Assembly (NCBI GenBank): GCA_035253825.1
Contig: DATFBM010000037.1
Location: 4,734 to 68,733, forward strand
Length of the DNA stretch: 64,000 bases
Origin: JACCTH01 sp035253825
GTDB lineage: Bacteria; Actinomycetota; Acidimicrobiia; Spongiisociales; ZC4RG35
Reading direction: 5' to 3'
The notes below the pieces were generated by a model. That model had not been told where the DNA came from and did not search any database. It saw nothing but the letters and a program-made list of their open reading frames with translations. Below, one piece after another: positions 51,069 to 60,535 of this stretch. How positions within the stretch are numbered: the stretch's first letter is position 1; every line of letters begins with the position of its first letter. The translations under genes were made by a program, and so were the position numbers.

Positions 51069-53788
51069 TCGATCCCGGCGAAGTCGCCCGGACGCTGCCC
51101 GACGATTTCATCCACCAGCTCTGGGATGACGATCCCGAAGAGACCCAGGAGTGGCTTGATTCACTCGACGCCGTAAACGCCACCGATGGTCCGGTGCGGG
51201 CCCGTTTTCTCCTCGCCAAGCTGATCGAGCGGGCTCACTCCCTCAATATCGGGGTCCCCCCGGTCATCACGACCCCATACGTGAACTCGATCCCCCCCGA
51301 GGATGAACCTGAGTATCCGGGAGATGAGTATCTCGAACGGCGCATTCGAAGGTTTATCCGGTGGAACGCGGCGGTGATGGTGATCAAGGCGAACCATCGG
51401 GAAAAAGGGATTGGGGGCCACCTCTCGACGTTCGCCTCCTCCGCCACCCTTTACGAAGTCGGCTTCAACCATTTCTTCCGGGGAAAGGCCGCCGGCGATC
51501 CGGGAGACCACATCTACCTCCAGGGGCACGCCGTTCCCGGCATCTATGCCCGCGCCTTTCTCGAGGGCCGCCTCGACGAGGAGCACCTCGACAACTTCCG
51601 ATTCGAGATTGGAGGAAAGGGGCTCTCCTCCTATCCGCATCCGCGGCTGATGCCCGACTTCTGGGAGTACCCAACCGTTTCGATGGGACTGGGTCCGATC
51701 AATTCCATCTACCACGCCCGCTTCAATCGCTACCTCCACAACCGCGGTATCGACGACACCTCCCAATCCAGGGTCTGGTGTTTCCTTGGTGACGGCGAGT
51801 GCGACGAGCCCGAGACTCTCGGTTCCATCTCCCTCGCCAGCCGCGAGAAGCTTGACAACCTGGTTTGGGTAGTCAATTGCAATTTGCAGCGGCTCGACGG
51901 CCCGGTGCGCGGGAACGGGAAGATCATCCAGGAACTCGAGTCAGTGTTTCGCGGCGCCGGGTGGAACGTGATCAAGGTCATCTGGGGTAGCGGCTGGGAC
52001 AGCCTGCTCGATGCAGATCACGAGGGCGCTCTGGTCGGAGTGATGAACGACACCGTCGACGGCGAGTACCAGCGATACAAAGCCGAGAACGGGGCTTTCG
52101 TTCGCGAGCACTTTTTTGGCAAGGACCGTCGAGCGCTGGCCCTGGTTGAGAACTGGAGCGATGACGAGATTTGGGCTCTTCGACGCGGCGGCCTCGACTT
52201 CCGCAAGATCTATGCCGCCTACAAGCTCGCTACCGAGCTGGAAGGTGCCCCGACCGTGATCCTGGCCAAGACGATCAAGGGGTGGACTCTCGGACCTGAC
52301 GTCGAGGGCCGCAACGCCACCCATCAGATCAAGGAACTGACCAACGCCCAACTGCGCGAGCTGCGAACCCGGCTCTCACTCGAGGACGACGTTCCGGAGG
52401 AGTCCCTAGAAGGCGACAAGGTGCCGATGTACCTCCGCTTCGCCGATGGCTCTCCCGAGGCTCAGTACCTGCATCAGCGCCGCAAGGTGCTCTCCGGCTA
52501 TCTCCCGGCGCGGACGACCGAAGTCCGGACTCCGCTCACCTTGCCCGGACCGGAGGCCTTCGCCGAGATCTACTCCGGATCGGGGAAGGTCGAAGCCTCG
52601 ACCACCACGGCCTTCACCAGGTTGATACGAAATCTGGCGCGAACCGAGGAGTTCGGGCCCCGGGTGGTGCCCATCGTCCCCGATGAGGCGAGGACCTTTG
52701 GCATGGACTCGCTCTTTCGGGAACTCAAGATCTACGCCAGCACCGGCCAGCTCTACGAACCGGTCGACGCCAAGATGCTGTTGACCTACGCCGAATCGAA
52801 GGCCGGTCAAATCCTCGAAGAGGGGATCACGGAAGCGGGCTCGATGGCCTCCTGGATCGCTGCCGCCACCAGCTACGCAGTGCGGGGGATCGCCATGGTG
52901 CCTTTCTTCATCTTCTACTCGATGTTCGGATTCCAGCGAGTGGGAGACCTGATCTGGTCGGCGGGCGATGCCCGGGCTCGCGGCTTTCTACTCGGGGCCA
53001 CAGCCGGACGCACCACCCTGGCCGGCGAGGGGCTCCAACATCAGGATGGGCACAGCTTGGTGCTCTCGGTCACGAACCCCGCCTGCGAGAGCTACGACCC
53101 CGCCTTCGCCTACGAGGTCGGAACGATCATCGAAGGCGGTTTGCACCGCATGTACGGAGAGAACGAGGACGTCTTCTTCTATCTCACCCTCTACAACGAG
53201 AACTATCCCCAGCCGCCCCGCCCCGAGGGGATCGGCGAGGACATCCTCCGCGGTATCTACCGCTTCAGCCAGGCCCCGGCGGGCAACCACCATCGAGCGA
53301 CCATCCTCTTCTCCGGCACCTCGAACCTCGCCGCCCGCAAGGCCCAGGTGGACCTGGCGGACAACTACGGCGTGGGGGCCGAGCTTTGGTCGGTGACGTC
53401 GTATCAAAAGCTCCGGGGGGAGGCGATTGGAGTCGAGCGCTGGAATCGCCTCCATCCGACCGAAAGCCCGCGTGAGCCCCATATCACCTCCGTCCTCAGG
53501 ACCACGGAAGGGCCCATCCTGGCTGTCACCGATTTCATGAAATTGGTGCCCGATCAAATCGGGCGTTTCGTGCCTCGCCCCTACGTGACGCTCGGCACCG
53601 ACGGCTTTGGTCGCTCCGACGGGAGGGCAGCGTTGCGCCGCCACTTTGAGACAGACAGCGGGCACGTCGCGCTGGCGGTGCTGTCGGAACTGGTCCGGGC
53701 GGGAGAGCTCGAGCCCTCCGTGATCGCTGATGCGGTAGCCCGCTACGGCATCAATCCCGATGCGGTCGACCCTCGCCTAGTTCACTAG
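51065..53788 (+). CDS. aceE: Pyruvate dehydrogenase E1 component (homodimeric)
   Basis: Thiamine-diphosphate-dependent decarboxylase that feeds acetyl units to the E2 lipoyl domains. 907 residues from ATG 51065, chosen by the ATGA overlap; the longer frame lies in the hydrolase gene. GGHLSTFASSATLYEVGFNHFFRG and LQGHAVPGIYARAFLEGRLDEEHL (in pieces) match AceE. The TPP/Mg motif is GDGECDEPE (242-250) to NCN (271-273). Later AceE segments are GITEAGSMASW and GEGLQHQDGHSLV. Genes for E2 and E3 are not in the window, as is common in actinobacteria. Confidence 0.96.
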   Translation: MIDPGEVARTLPDDFIHQLWDDDPEETQEWLDSLDAVNATDGPVRARFLLAKLIERAHSLNIGVPPVITTPYVNSIPPEDEPEYPGDEYLERRIRRFIRWNAAVMVIKANHREKGIGGHLSTFASSATLYEVGFNHFFRGKAAGDPGDHIYLQGHAVPGIYARAFLEGRLDEEHLDNFRFEIGGKGLSSYPHPRLMPDFWEYPTVSMGLGPINSIYHARFNRYLHNRGIDDTSQSRVWCFLGDGECDEPETLGSISLASREKLDNLVWVVNCNLQRLDGPVRGNGKIIQELESVFRGAGWNVIKVIWGSGWDSLLDADHEGALVGVMNDTVDGEYQRYKAENGAFVREHFFGKDRRALALVENWSDDEIWALRRGGLDFRKIYAAYKLATELEGAPTVILAKTIKGWTLGPDVEGRNATHQIKELTNAQLRELRTRLSLEDDVPEESLEGDKVPMYLRFADGSPEAQYLHQRRKVLSGYLPARTTEVRTPLTLPGPEAFAEIYSGSGKVEASTTTAFTRLIRNLARTEEFGPRVVPIVPDEARTFGMDSLFRELKIYASTGQLYEPVDAKMLLTYAESKAGQILEEGITEAGSMASWIAAATSYAVRGIAMVPFFIFYSMFGFQRVGDLIWSAGDARARGFLLGATAGRTTLAGEGLQHQDGHSLVLSVTNPACESYDPAFAYEVGTIIEGGLHRMYGENEDVFFYLTLYNENYPQPPRPEGIGEDILRGIYRFSQAPAGNHHRATILFSGTSNLAARKAQVDLADNYGVGAELWSVTSYQKLRGEAIGVERWNRLHPTESPREPHITSVLRTTEGPILAVTDFMKLVPDQIGRFVPRPYVTLGTDGFGRSDGRAALRRHFETDSGHVALAVLSELVRAGELEPSVIADAVARYGINPDAVDPRLVH

Positions 53789-53795
53789 CCCGAAC

Positions 53796-54530
53796 ATGAC
53801 CCGATCCCTCGATGCGCACGATTTCATCTCGTTCCGCGATCCGGACGAGGATCGAATCTGGTTCTTCGACGCCACCTTCCTCCGGTCCTCGTGGACGTGC
53901 ATCTTCGGCCGCGGATGCCTCGGGATCTACACCACCCCCACCCCCGAGATGTCTCAGGGGTGCTGTTCGATGGGAGCGTGGTTCACGGACGAGGAGGATC
54001 TGGCAAAGGTCGAAGCCCATGCCGCCCGCCTGAACGACGAAAACTGGCAGTTTCGCAAGAAGGCCGGAGAGAAGATCTGGCGCCAGCGTGGTGCCGACAA
54101 GACCAGCCGGCTCGTGCAAGACGCCTGCATTTTCCTAAACCGACCAGACTTCGCCGCCGGAGCGGGCTGTGCCCTCCATCTCGGCGCCCTGCAGGCCGGC
54201 GAACGGCCACTCGACTGGAAGCCGAACGTTTGCTGGCAGCTGCCTCTTCGCCTGGAGGAGGACACCGACGACAGCGGTCAGGTCACCTCGGTATTGCGCG
54301 AATGGAAGCGACGGGATTGGGGCGATGGAGGCGACGAGTTCGCTTGGTGGTGCACCGACAGCCCCCTCGCCTTCATTGGCGGCGAACCCGTCTATCGGTC
54401 TCTGCGAGCAGAGATCGTCGAGATGATCGGACAAAAAATCTATGGGCTCCTGGTTGAACACCTGGAAGCGCCACAACCTCTCCCCCACCCCGCCCTTCGC
54501 CAAAATGGGTCTAGACCACCCCGCCGATAA
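53796..54530 (+). CDS. Cysteine-cluster protein downstream of aceE, unknown function
   Basis: 244 residues, ATG 7 bp after aceE. Conserved-looking cysteines form clusters: CIFGRGCLGIY, QGCCSMGAWF, VQDACIFLNRP and GAGCALHLGAL, then NVCWQLPLR and WWCTDSP. The layout recalls YkgJ/DUF3109-type iron- or zinc-binding Cys-cluster proteins, but I cannot name the family with certainty. No signal peptide or membrane helix, so probably cytoplasmic. Co-transcription with aceE may mean a link to metal or redox status. The 3' end overlaps the convergent lipoprotein gene by 20 bp. Confidence 0.7.
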   Translation: MTRSLDAHDFISFRDPDEDRIWFFDATFLRSSWTCIFGRGCLGIYTTPTPEMSQGCCSMGAWFTDEEDLAKVEAHAARLNDENWQFRKKAGEKIWRQRGADKTSRLVQDACIFLNRPDFAAGAGCALHLGALQAGERPLDWKPNVCWQLPLRLEEDTDDSGQVTSVLREWKRRDWGDGGDEFAWWCTDSPLAFIGGEPVYRSLRAEIVEMIGQKIYGLLVEHLEAPQPLPHPALRQNGSRPPRR

Positions 54531-56439
54531 GCGCTCCGGCGGCGAGGATCGCCAGATAGGCGAAGATTCCGCCGGCGACCAGCGTCCACCGTTGCCAGGC
54601 GGGAATGGCTGACCGCCCGATCACGTAATAGAGGATCACACCGAGGAACGGGACCAGGAGGATCACCGCCGACCAGCCGATCACCGCTCCTTTGCCACGT
54701 CCGCTCCGGGCCAGATCCCAGAGGGCGATTGTCACCCAGGCGGCGTAGAGGACGAAGGGCAGAAAATAGGCATAGAGGCCGAAGAACACGGATGTGACCG
54801 AACCGATTAGCACTCCGAACACGGTGGCTCCTTTCTGTGGGATGACTGCCACTCCGGTGGGGACATCGGGGACCGCGATCGAGTCGAGATCCAATGGGTA
54901 GGTGGCGAACACATCGACCGCAGGCGAGGCTGCAGCATCTGCCGGCATGTTTTCCTGCGGTCCCGGCTTGGGGGCCGAGCCCACCTCATTCGTTGGTCGA
55001 ATCCCAAGGCCGTTCTCGGTGATCCTCCCCAGTTGTTCGGTCGAGCCGGCCAAGTCGTAGAGCATGGGCAGGCGCAGTCCGTCGCAGGTGGCGAAGGACT
55101 CCAATCCCACCGGAAGAGTCGTAGTCAGGTCGTTACCAACGAAGCAGTTATCAGAACCGGCCGGACCTGCCAGGGCAAGGTCAGCCCGGCCTGAGCCCTC
55201 GACCACATTTCCTTCCACCCGGTTGCCGGAGCTGGTCCAGAAGTTGCGGTCGAGATTGGGGGTGATGGCGATTCCGTTGACTTCCTGGTTGAACACCCGG
55301 TTGCGCAGGACCAGAGAGTTTTTGCCACCGGCCAGGAGGATGCCGTTGCCCAGAGCGGACCATTGGGCGTCCTTGGCCGGCGCCCGGCGATTGTTGTTGT
55401 CGTGGACGACGTTGCCGGCGATGGTCACGTCGTGGAAGGGCGGCAGGAGTTCGGAATCCAGGGTGTTGGGGACGATGCCGGCGGCATTGAACCGCCAGAC
55501 CGAGTTGAGCAGGTAGAGCTCTCCCGAGGCGTTGGTGCCGGAGTAACCGAGGCCGTTCCATTCCGCCACCACATGATCTATCACCGCTTGGCAGGGATCG
55601 CATTGCCCTATATAGAAACCGGAGTCGGGCGAGCCCGAGGCATAGGAGTGCTCGAAGAGGCCGTCGGAGGAATCAAAGGCGTAGATGCCGTAGTCGCCGT
55701 TGTCGATCGCGGTGACGTAGGAAGCGCGGAACCCGCGTACCCCTGACCAATAGACACCATTGGCGGTCCCGTTCATGACTGTAAGGTTCTCCACCGCTAC
55801 CCCGTCGACATAGACCTCGATGACGTTCTCGGCCCGGAATTGAGCATCGAGCACGACCTGATTCCGGTCGGTGCCGCGGATGACGAGTCCGGGCGTGCTC
55901 ACCTCGACCGCCTCCTGGTAGCGGCCGGGGGCGATGAGAACCATGTCGCCCGGCTGGGCGAGGTCAACCGCCTCTTGCACCGTCGGTGCATCCTCGGGGA
56001 CCTGGATGGTGATGCCCGACCATTCACCGGGCGCGGCCGACTTGGCGATTCCCTGGGCGGCATCCGATGCACCGGGATCGCCCACGACGAGCCGGCCGGC
56101 CATCCCCGACCCCTCGGCGTTGCCATGAAGCGTGCAGAAGAAGGCGTACTCGCCCGGCTGGTCGAAGCGAACCGTGGCGGCGTCACCTTCCATCTGTTGG
56201 AGGGAGCCAAAGCTCGATTCCGTAGACCACGAACCGTCGACCGCCACGGCGTTGTGGGGATTGCGGCCGGCGCCGACAAATGTCACTTCGCCGCCCACCG
56301 GGATCCGGATCTCAGAGATCGAGAAGGTGTTGTCGCGCATCTCGACCGTGACATGGCGGGGATCGGGTGCCTCCCGAACTCCGCCACACCCCAGGAGTAG
56401 CAGGGCGGCACCCAAGCCTGCCAGCGGCCATCTCGCCAT
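54511..56439 (-). CDS. Lipoprotein fusing a cupredoxin, a beta-helix and a PLDc_N-like membrane domain
   Basis: 642 residues. The signal ends in LLLGC with lipidated Cys18. Residues 29-118 are a plastocyanin-like cupredoxin with all four type-1 copper ligands: His62 (NPHNAV), Cys102 and His105 (FFCTLHG), Met113 (GSGMAG). Residues 140-460 read as a right-handed parallel beta-helix (NosD/pectate-lyase style), with repeats such as VVLDAQF, VAVENLTVMNGTANGVYWSG and GNGILLAGGKNSLVLRNRVFN. After a Pro-rich linker, residues 550-642 form three transmembrane helices with a PLDc_N-like segment (VLYAAWVTIALWDLARSGRGK). Role unknown; surface electron transfer or glycan binding are possibilities. Confidence 0.82.
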   Translation of the reverse strand: MARWPLAGLGAALLLLGCGGVREAPDPRHVTVEMRDNTFSISEIRIPVGGEVTFVGAGRNPHNAVAVDGSWSTESSFGSLQQMEGDAATVRFDQPGEYAFFCTLHGNAEGSGMAGRLVVGDPGASDAAQGIAKSAAPGEWSGITIQVPEDAPTVQEAVDLAQPGDMVLIAPGRYQEAVEVSTPGLVIRGTDRNQVVLDAQFRAENVIEVYVDGVAVENLTVMNGTANGVYWSGVRGFRASYVTAIDNGDYGIYAFDSSDGLFEHSYASGSPDSGFYIGQCDPCQAVIDHVVAEWNGLGYSGTNASGELYLLNSVWRFNAAGIVPNTLDSELLPPFHDVTIAGNVVHDNNNRRAPAKDAQWSALGNGILLAGGKNSLVLRNRVFNQEVNGIAITPNLDRNFWTSSGNRVEGNVVEGSGRADLALAGPAGSDNCFVGNDLTTTLPVGLESFATCDGLRLPMLYDLAGSTEQLGRITENGLGIRPTNEVGSAPKPGPQENMPADAAASPAVDVFATYPLDLDSIAVPDVPTGVAVIPQKGATVFGVLIGSVTSVFFGLYAYFLPFVLYAAWVTIALWDLARSGRGKGAVIGWSAVILLVPFLGVILYYVIGRSAIPAWQRWTLVAGGIFAYLAILAAGALIGGVV

Positions 56440-56445
56440 CGGGTG

Positions 56446-57006
56446 TCAGCTCGGTTTCTTGCGGAATAGGCTCCTCAGCCAGGTGATGAGGCTCGACCAG
56501 AAGAGCCGAAAGGGCTTCACCTCACCCGCCTCGATGGAAGCCGCCGCTTCCTCGCTCGGTGCCCCCATCTTCTGTTCCAGGCATCCGACGAAGTCGGAGA
56601 TCAGGCGGCGACTCATCTCGTTGATGAGGCCCGTGCGGCCGAACTGAGCGGCGGGTCCGGCGAGACTTATGTCCGCGTCGATCGTCACCTCTGTCGCCGC
56701 ACCCTCCTTCTCGGTCAAGGCGTAGTTGACCTTCACCTGGCCACGGCTCCCACCCCTCCGGTCGACCCCCTTGCCGTCGATCAACGCCGTGTGGCTGGAC
56801 GCGTTTGCCGAGATCTTGGCTTCACCCTCAAAGGTGGCAGAAATCGGACCGAGCTTGACAGAGATCTTTCCCTCGTAGACCCCATCGCCCTTGCTTGCCT
56901 CCAGACTCGCCCCCGGAAGGCATTGCGCAACCGCGGCCACATCCTGAAACTGCTCCCACACTGCTGGCAGCGGTCGAGCCACCTCGAAGGTGTGGGTTAT
57001 CTGCAT
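56446..57006 (-). CDS. CoxG/SRPBCC-family protein with C-terminal membrane anchor
   Basis: 186 residues. The N-terminal 145 form an SRPBCC (START-like) domain as in CO dehydrogenase subunit G: VARPLPAVWEQFQDV, AQCLPGASLE, VKLGPISATFEGEAKI and DADISLAGPAAQFGRTGLI. The tail (FRLFWSSLITWLRSLFRKKPS) is a hydrophobic, basic-ended anchor. CoxG proteins recruit molybdenum hydroxylases to the membrane. The next gene is XdhC-like. No CO dehydrogenase large, medium or small subunit lies in the window. Confidence 0.88.
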   Translation of the reverse strand: MQITHTFEVARPLPAVWEQFQDVAAVAQCLPGASLEASKGDGVYEGKISVKLGPISATFEGEAKISANASSHTALIDGKGVDRRGGSRGQVKVNYALTEKEGAATEVTIDADISLAGPAAQFGRTGLINEMSRRLISDFVGCLEQKMGAPSEEAAASIEAGEVKPFRLFWSSLITWLRSLFRKKPS

Positions 57007-57015
57007 CGACTCAAC

Positions 57016-58062
57016 CTAATTTGACCACTTCTGGGGTCGCCAGTTCTGCGGTCCCTTCTTGTCGACCAGAAATCCACCGCGGCGCTGACGGCGCACGGTG
57101 AGGATCTCCGAAAGTATCGCCCAGGCAATTTCAATTGGCCCATCTGCCCCGAGGTCGAGACCGGCAGGCCCAAAGATGCGCTCGGTCGGGGCGGGCTCGA
57201 TCCCTCTGGCGGAGAGGTCTTTCAACATTCGCTCCAGCCGTTCGCCTGGCCCGAGACAGCCGATATATGCGGCGCCGGTCCCGATCAGGGATCCGAGATT
57301 TTCGACGTCGCGGAGATAGTTGTGCGACATGATGACGAAGTAGGCCCCATCGTCCGTGTCGACATGGCTGGTGAGGTCGGCGGGAGCGCACTGGACCAGA
57401 CGATCGGCCTCGGGAAATCTCTCGTGGGTGAGAAAGGCCCGGCGGTCGTCGACCACCGTGGTTTCGAACCCGAGTTCCTTGCCGAGGCGGACGAGGGGCA
57501 CTGCATCGTGACCGGCCCCACAGACGATCAGTCGACTCCGTCCAGAGACGACCTCGAGCAGATAATCGACCCCGGCCCGGTGGAGGCGGCGATGCCGCCC
57601 TTCACGGCGGGCGTTGGCCAGTTCCGCGCCCCAAATCTCATCGCTCACCTCAACCCCCATATGGGTCCCGACCTCAGGCCCGCTCAGGACGTGCAATACC
57701 CCACCCGGTCCCGAGTCGATCAGCTCGCTCAGCGCTTGCGCGGCTCGTGCCGACTCCATGAGTAGTTGGGTCACCCCGTTGCAGCCGATTCCCCAACCCC
57801 AGACCGCCTCGTCATCCGCAGTGAGATCGAACTCGACTATGCGGGCAGGATCGTCTTCACCCATCGCTGCGGCGATGTCGATCAGTTCGTTGTCGAGACA
57901 GCCTCCGGAAACTGTCCCCACCATCGAACCGTCCCTCGAAATGAGCTGGCGGGCTCCCAAACCGCGATAGGTCGAGCCTTTTACCCCGACAACCGTCGCC
58001 AGCACGAAATCGATCTGGCGGCGTCGCCATTCCGGAACCGATTCCAGCACCTGGTCGGCCAC
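57016..58062 (-). CDS. XdhC/CoxF-family molybdenum-cofactor maturation protein
   Basis: 348 residues. The N-terminal domain has VVGVKGSTYRGLGARQLI and VSGGCLDNELIDIAA, with conserved GGC, then WGWGIGCNGVTQLL. The C-terminal Rossmann domain starts VCGAGHDAVPLVRLG and includes VIMSHNYLRDVENL and YIGCLGPGERLERML. XdhC proteins bind and sulfurate Mo cofactor for xanthine dehydrogenase and CO dehydrogenase-type enzymes. The neighbours, CoxG and a MoaB/MogA homologue, agree. Confidence 0.9.
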   Translation of the reverse strand: MADQVLESVPEWRRRQIDFVLATVVGVKGSTYRGLGARQLISRDGSMVGTVSGGCLDNELIDIAAAMGEDDPARIVEFDLTADDEAVWGWGIGCNGVTQLLMESARAAQALSELIDSGPGGVLHVLSGPEVGTHMGVEVSDEIWGAELANARREGRHRRLHRAGVDYLLEVVSGRSRLIVCGAGHDAVPLVRLGKELGFETTVVDDRRAFLTHERFPEADRLVQCAPADLTSHVDTDDGAYFVIMSHNYLRDVENLGSLIGTGAAYIGCLGPGERLERMLKDLSARGIEPAPTERIFGPAGLDLGADGPIEIAWAILSEILTVRRQRRGGFLVDKKGPQNWRPQKWSN

Positions 58063-58071
58063 GGGCCCAAG

Positions 58072-58542
58072 TTAGTGGCTGGTGTTTCCTGCCAGAAGCT
58101 CGAGCGCATGGGGCAGCACTGGCACCAGCGATGCCAACCCCTCCTCGACCCCCCGGGGGCTGCCTGGCAAATTCACGATCAGAGTGTCGCCCCTGCTTCC
58201 CACCACCGCCCGTGACAACACCGCCATCGGAGTTGACTCCAGGCCGCGGGCGAACAACAGATGCACCAGGCCCGGGGCGACGCGATCGATGACGGCGCTG
58301 GTTGCTTCCGGGGTCACGTCCCGGGGACCGAATCCGGTGCCCCCCGTGGTGATCACAAGCCGTGCTTCCTGTGCGAGCTCTACCAGCACCGCGGAGATCA
58401 CGTCCTGTTCGTCGGGGACGACTTTGCGAGCGATGATCTCGTAGCCGGCTGCCTCCAAGGCGGAAGCAAGGATGTCTCCTGACTCGTCAACCCTCGTCCC
58501 GGCGGCGACCCCATCGGAGACGGTCACCACCGCGGCTTTCAC
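58072..58542 (-). CDS. Molybdenum cofactor biosynthesis protein MoaB/MogA-like
   Basis: 156 residues from GTG 58542, where the family sequence AAVVTVSDGVAAGTRVDESG begins. Key motif TTGGTGFGPRDVTPEAT, with VVGSRGDTLIVNLPGSPRGVEE further on; these bind molybdopterin. Such enzymes adenylylate molybdopterin before metal insertion; MogA and MoaB cannot be separated reliably here. The gene is 9 bp before the XdhC-like gene and 13 bp after a membrane protein, forming a cofactor group. Confidence 0.9.
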   Translation of the reverse strand: MKAAVVTVSDGVAAGTRVDESGDILASALEAAGYEIIARKVVPDEQDVISAVLVELAQEARLVITTGGTGFGPRDVTPEATSAVIDRVAPGLVHLLFARGLESTPMAVLSRAVVGSRGDTLIVNLPGSPRGVEEGLASLVPVLPHALELLAGNTSH

Positions 58543-58555
58543 GGGCGCAAGTATC

Positions 58556-59419
58556 TCAGGTGACGAAGAAGGTTTGCGGATCGGGCGGGATCGGTATCCC
58601 ACGGCTGAGGGCAAAGCGGAAGAGGACGAACAGGATCACCGCCGCCGCCAATAGTCCCCAGCTAAAGCGCTGGGCGGTGGCGCCCTGGTCGGGATCGACC
58701 GACTTGCTGCCCGGGGCGGCGAGGAGCGTGGCCACGGTGAAGAGTCCGTACAGGGGCAAAGCCGAGATGAGGCCCCCGCCCGAATCGGGCAGCAAATAGA
58801 CCACGGCCAGCAATGCGCCCGCCAAGCCCGCGATCACCGCGATCTTGGCGACAAACGCCACCCGTCTTGACGGGGTAGAGATCTCGCGTCGGCTGGTGGC
58901 GAAGGCCAAGAAGGCGGGCGCCGCCGCCAAAGATACGAGGAGCAGACCAATCGCCCCGGCGACGCCGACCACGACATTGATTCCCGCCGGCAGGTCGAAG
59001 TGAGCCAACGCCAGCGCGAGATCGGAATCGGCGTCGATCCCCGCCTGGGCCATGGGTACGAATCCCTGTCGGAAGCTGTGCAGGATCAGCCAGAGAACGC
59101 AAAGGCGGGACGGATCGTGCCGACGGCTTCCGGGGTACACCGCCAGGAATGCACCTCCGGCGATCAGCGCCGCCAGGGCTCCGCCGGCCAGGGCCAAGGG
59201 GTTGTCGCCCGCCGTGAACTCAACCCGGTCGTGATAGAGCACGGGGCCGCGATCGAGCAGAAATCCCACGAGCAGACGTCCGAGTGAATCGGCCAGCACC
59301 GCAATGACGATGCCGATGGCCGAGCAGAGGGCCGAATTGATCAGTAACGACGGGTTATTCCCGGGGCGCGCATCCTCGGAGAGAGTGGTCATTGCAACTT
59401 CGGACCTAAGCGACGGCAT
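58556..59419 (-). CDS. Multi-pass membrane protein, unknown function
   Basis: 287 residues with about seven hydrophobic segments. It has no motif I recognise; a loop LFDRGPV-like (FLLDRGPVLYHDRVEF) and a cytosolic stretch SRREISTPSRRV are visible. ATG 59419 and ATG 59392 (MTTLSEDARPG) are both possible starts. It leads the moaB-xdhC-coxG run, so it may belong to that operon, but nothing in its sequence ties it to molybdenum. Confidence 0.7.
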   Translation of the reverse strand: MPSLRSEVAMTTLSEDARPGNNPSLLINSALCSAIGIVIAVLADSLGRLLVGFLLDRGPVLYHDRVEFTAGDNPLALAGGALAALIAGGAFLAVYPGSRRHDPSRLCVLWLILHSFRQGFVPMAQAGIDADSDLALALAHFDLPAGINVVVGVAGAIGLLLVSLAAAPAFLAFATSRREISTPSRRVAFVAKIAVIAGLAGALLAVVYLLPDSGGGLISALPLYGLFTVATLLAAPGSKSVDPDQGATAQRFSWGLLAAAVILFVLFRFALSRGIPIPPDPQTFFVT

Positions 59420-59449
59420 GGTAAGACTTCGACCTTCTGCGGCCAGATA

Positions 59450-60535
59450 TCAAACGATTTTTGCCTCGTCCTCGAACGCCTCGATCACCTCGTGGCGGGC
59501 CACGGCGCTGGATACCAGGGCCTGGATGATGGCCGTGACGGGCAAGGCGAGGATGGCGCCGACGCCGCCGAGGAGGCTCGCCCCGGCGATGACGGCCCCG
59601 ATGGAGACGGCGGGGTGTATGTCCATCGTCCTGCTGGTTACCCGGGGGGCGATGACGTAGTTCTCGAGCTGCTGATAGACGATCATGGCGATTACCACCC
59701 AGAGGGCAGTGAGCGGGCTTACCGAGAGGGCGGCGAGAGCGGGGAGGACCATGCCGATATAGGTTCCGATCACCGGAATGAACTGGGAGAGGACGCCCAT
59801 CCAGATCGCGAGGGGAAAAGCCGAGGGCACTTGCAGGGCGGCCAAAACGATCCAGGTGAAAATCGTGGCCGCGACCGCGAGCAGCGCCCGGGAATAGGCA
59901 TAGCGCCCGGTGCGCTCCACCGCCGTCTCCCAGGTGTCGAGGACGTACTGCTGGCGTTTGGGGGGAAGGGTCGAGAGGAGCAGACGGCGCCACGCCGGTC
60001 CTTCGGCCAATAGGTAGTACGAGAAGAGAGCCACGGTGGCCAGTTGGAAGATGATGCCGACGACGGTGTTGCCTACTGCCAGCACGCCGCCTGCCACCTG
60101 TGACCCGTACTCCTCGATAAGGCCGCCGAGGTCCTCGAAGCCTTCACCCAGGTCTGGCGTGTTGAGGTCGATGCCGAAGCGCTCTGTGAAATTGCTTAGC
60201 GACGCCAGGTATTCGGGGACGCGCTCGATCAGATTCGACGCCTGCGTGACGAGCACCGGAACCAGCGAGCCGATAAAGCCCGCGAAGAGAATCAGCGAAA
60301 GCAGAAACACAACCAACGTGGCGGTTCGTCGTTTCCAGCCCCGCTTGACCAGTGCTTGCACCGCCGGTTCGAGGGCGATGGCGACGAAAACCGACAGAAA
60401 CAGGATGTAGAGGATCGAGCGCAGCTGGTAGAGGATCCAGAGGATGGCGATGGCTCCAAGGACCACCGCCAAGGTGACCGCTACCCCTCGCGGGAGCCAT
60501 TCCGGCGGCCGTCTGCGGTTGGGAAGGTCGACCAC
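59450..60535 (-). CDS. AI-2E family (PF01594-type) permease
   Basis: 361 residues, about eight transmembrane helices, with the typical large loop at 130-180 and the C-terminal conserved LSQFIPVIGTYIGMVLPA, YQQLENYVIAPRV and GASLLGGVGAILALPVTAII. The family contains exporters of very different substrates (AI-2 exporter TqsA, Na+/H+ antiporters), so the substrate stays open. ATG start, 52 bp after the VWA gene; a single CGCGAAAA lies in that gap at 60560-60567. Confidence 0.88.
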   Translation of the reverse strand: MVDLPNRRRPPEWLPRGVAVTLAVVLGAIAILWILYQLRSILYILFLSVFVAIALEPAVQALVKRGWKRRTATLVVFLLSLILFAGFIGSLVPVLVTQASNLIERVPEYLASLSNFTERFGIDLNTPDLGEGFEDLGGLIEEYGSQVAGGVLAVGNTVVGIIFQLATVALFSYYLLAEGPAWRRLLLSTLPPKRQQYVLDTWETAVERTGRYAYSRALLAVAATIFTWIVLAALQVPSAFPLAIWMGVLSQFIPVIGTYIGMVLPALAALSVSPLTALWVVIAMIVYQQLENYVIAPRVTSRTMDIHPAVSIGAVIAGASLLGGVGAILALPVTAIIQALVSSAVARHEVIEAFEDEAKIV

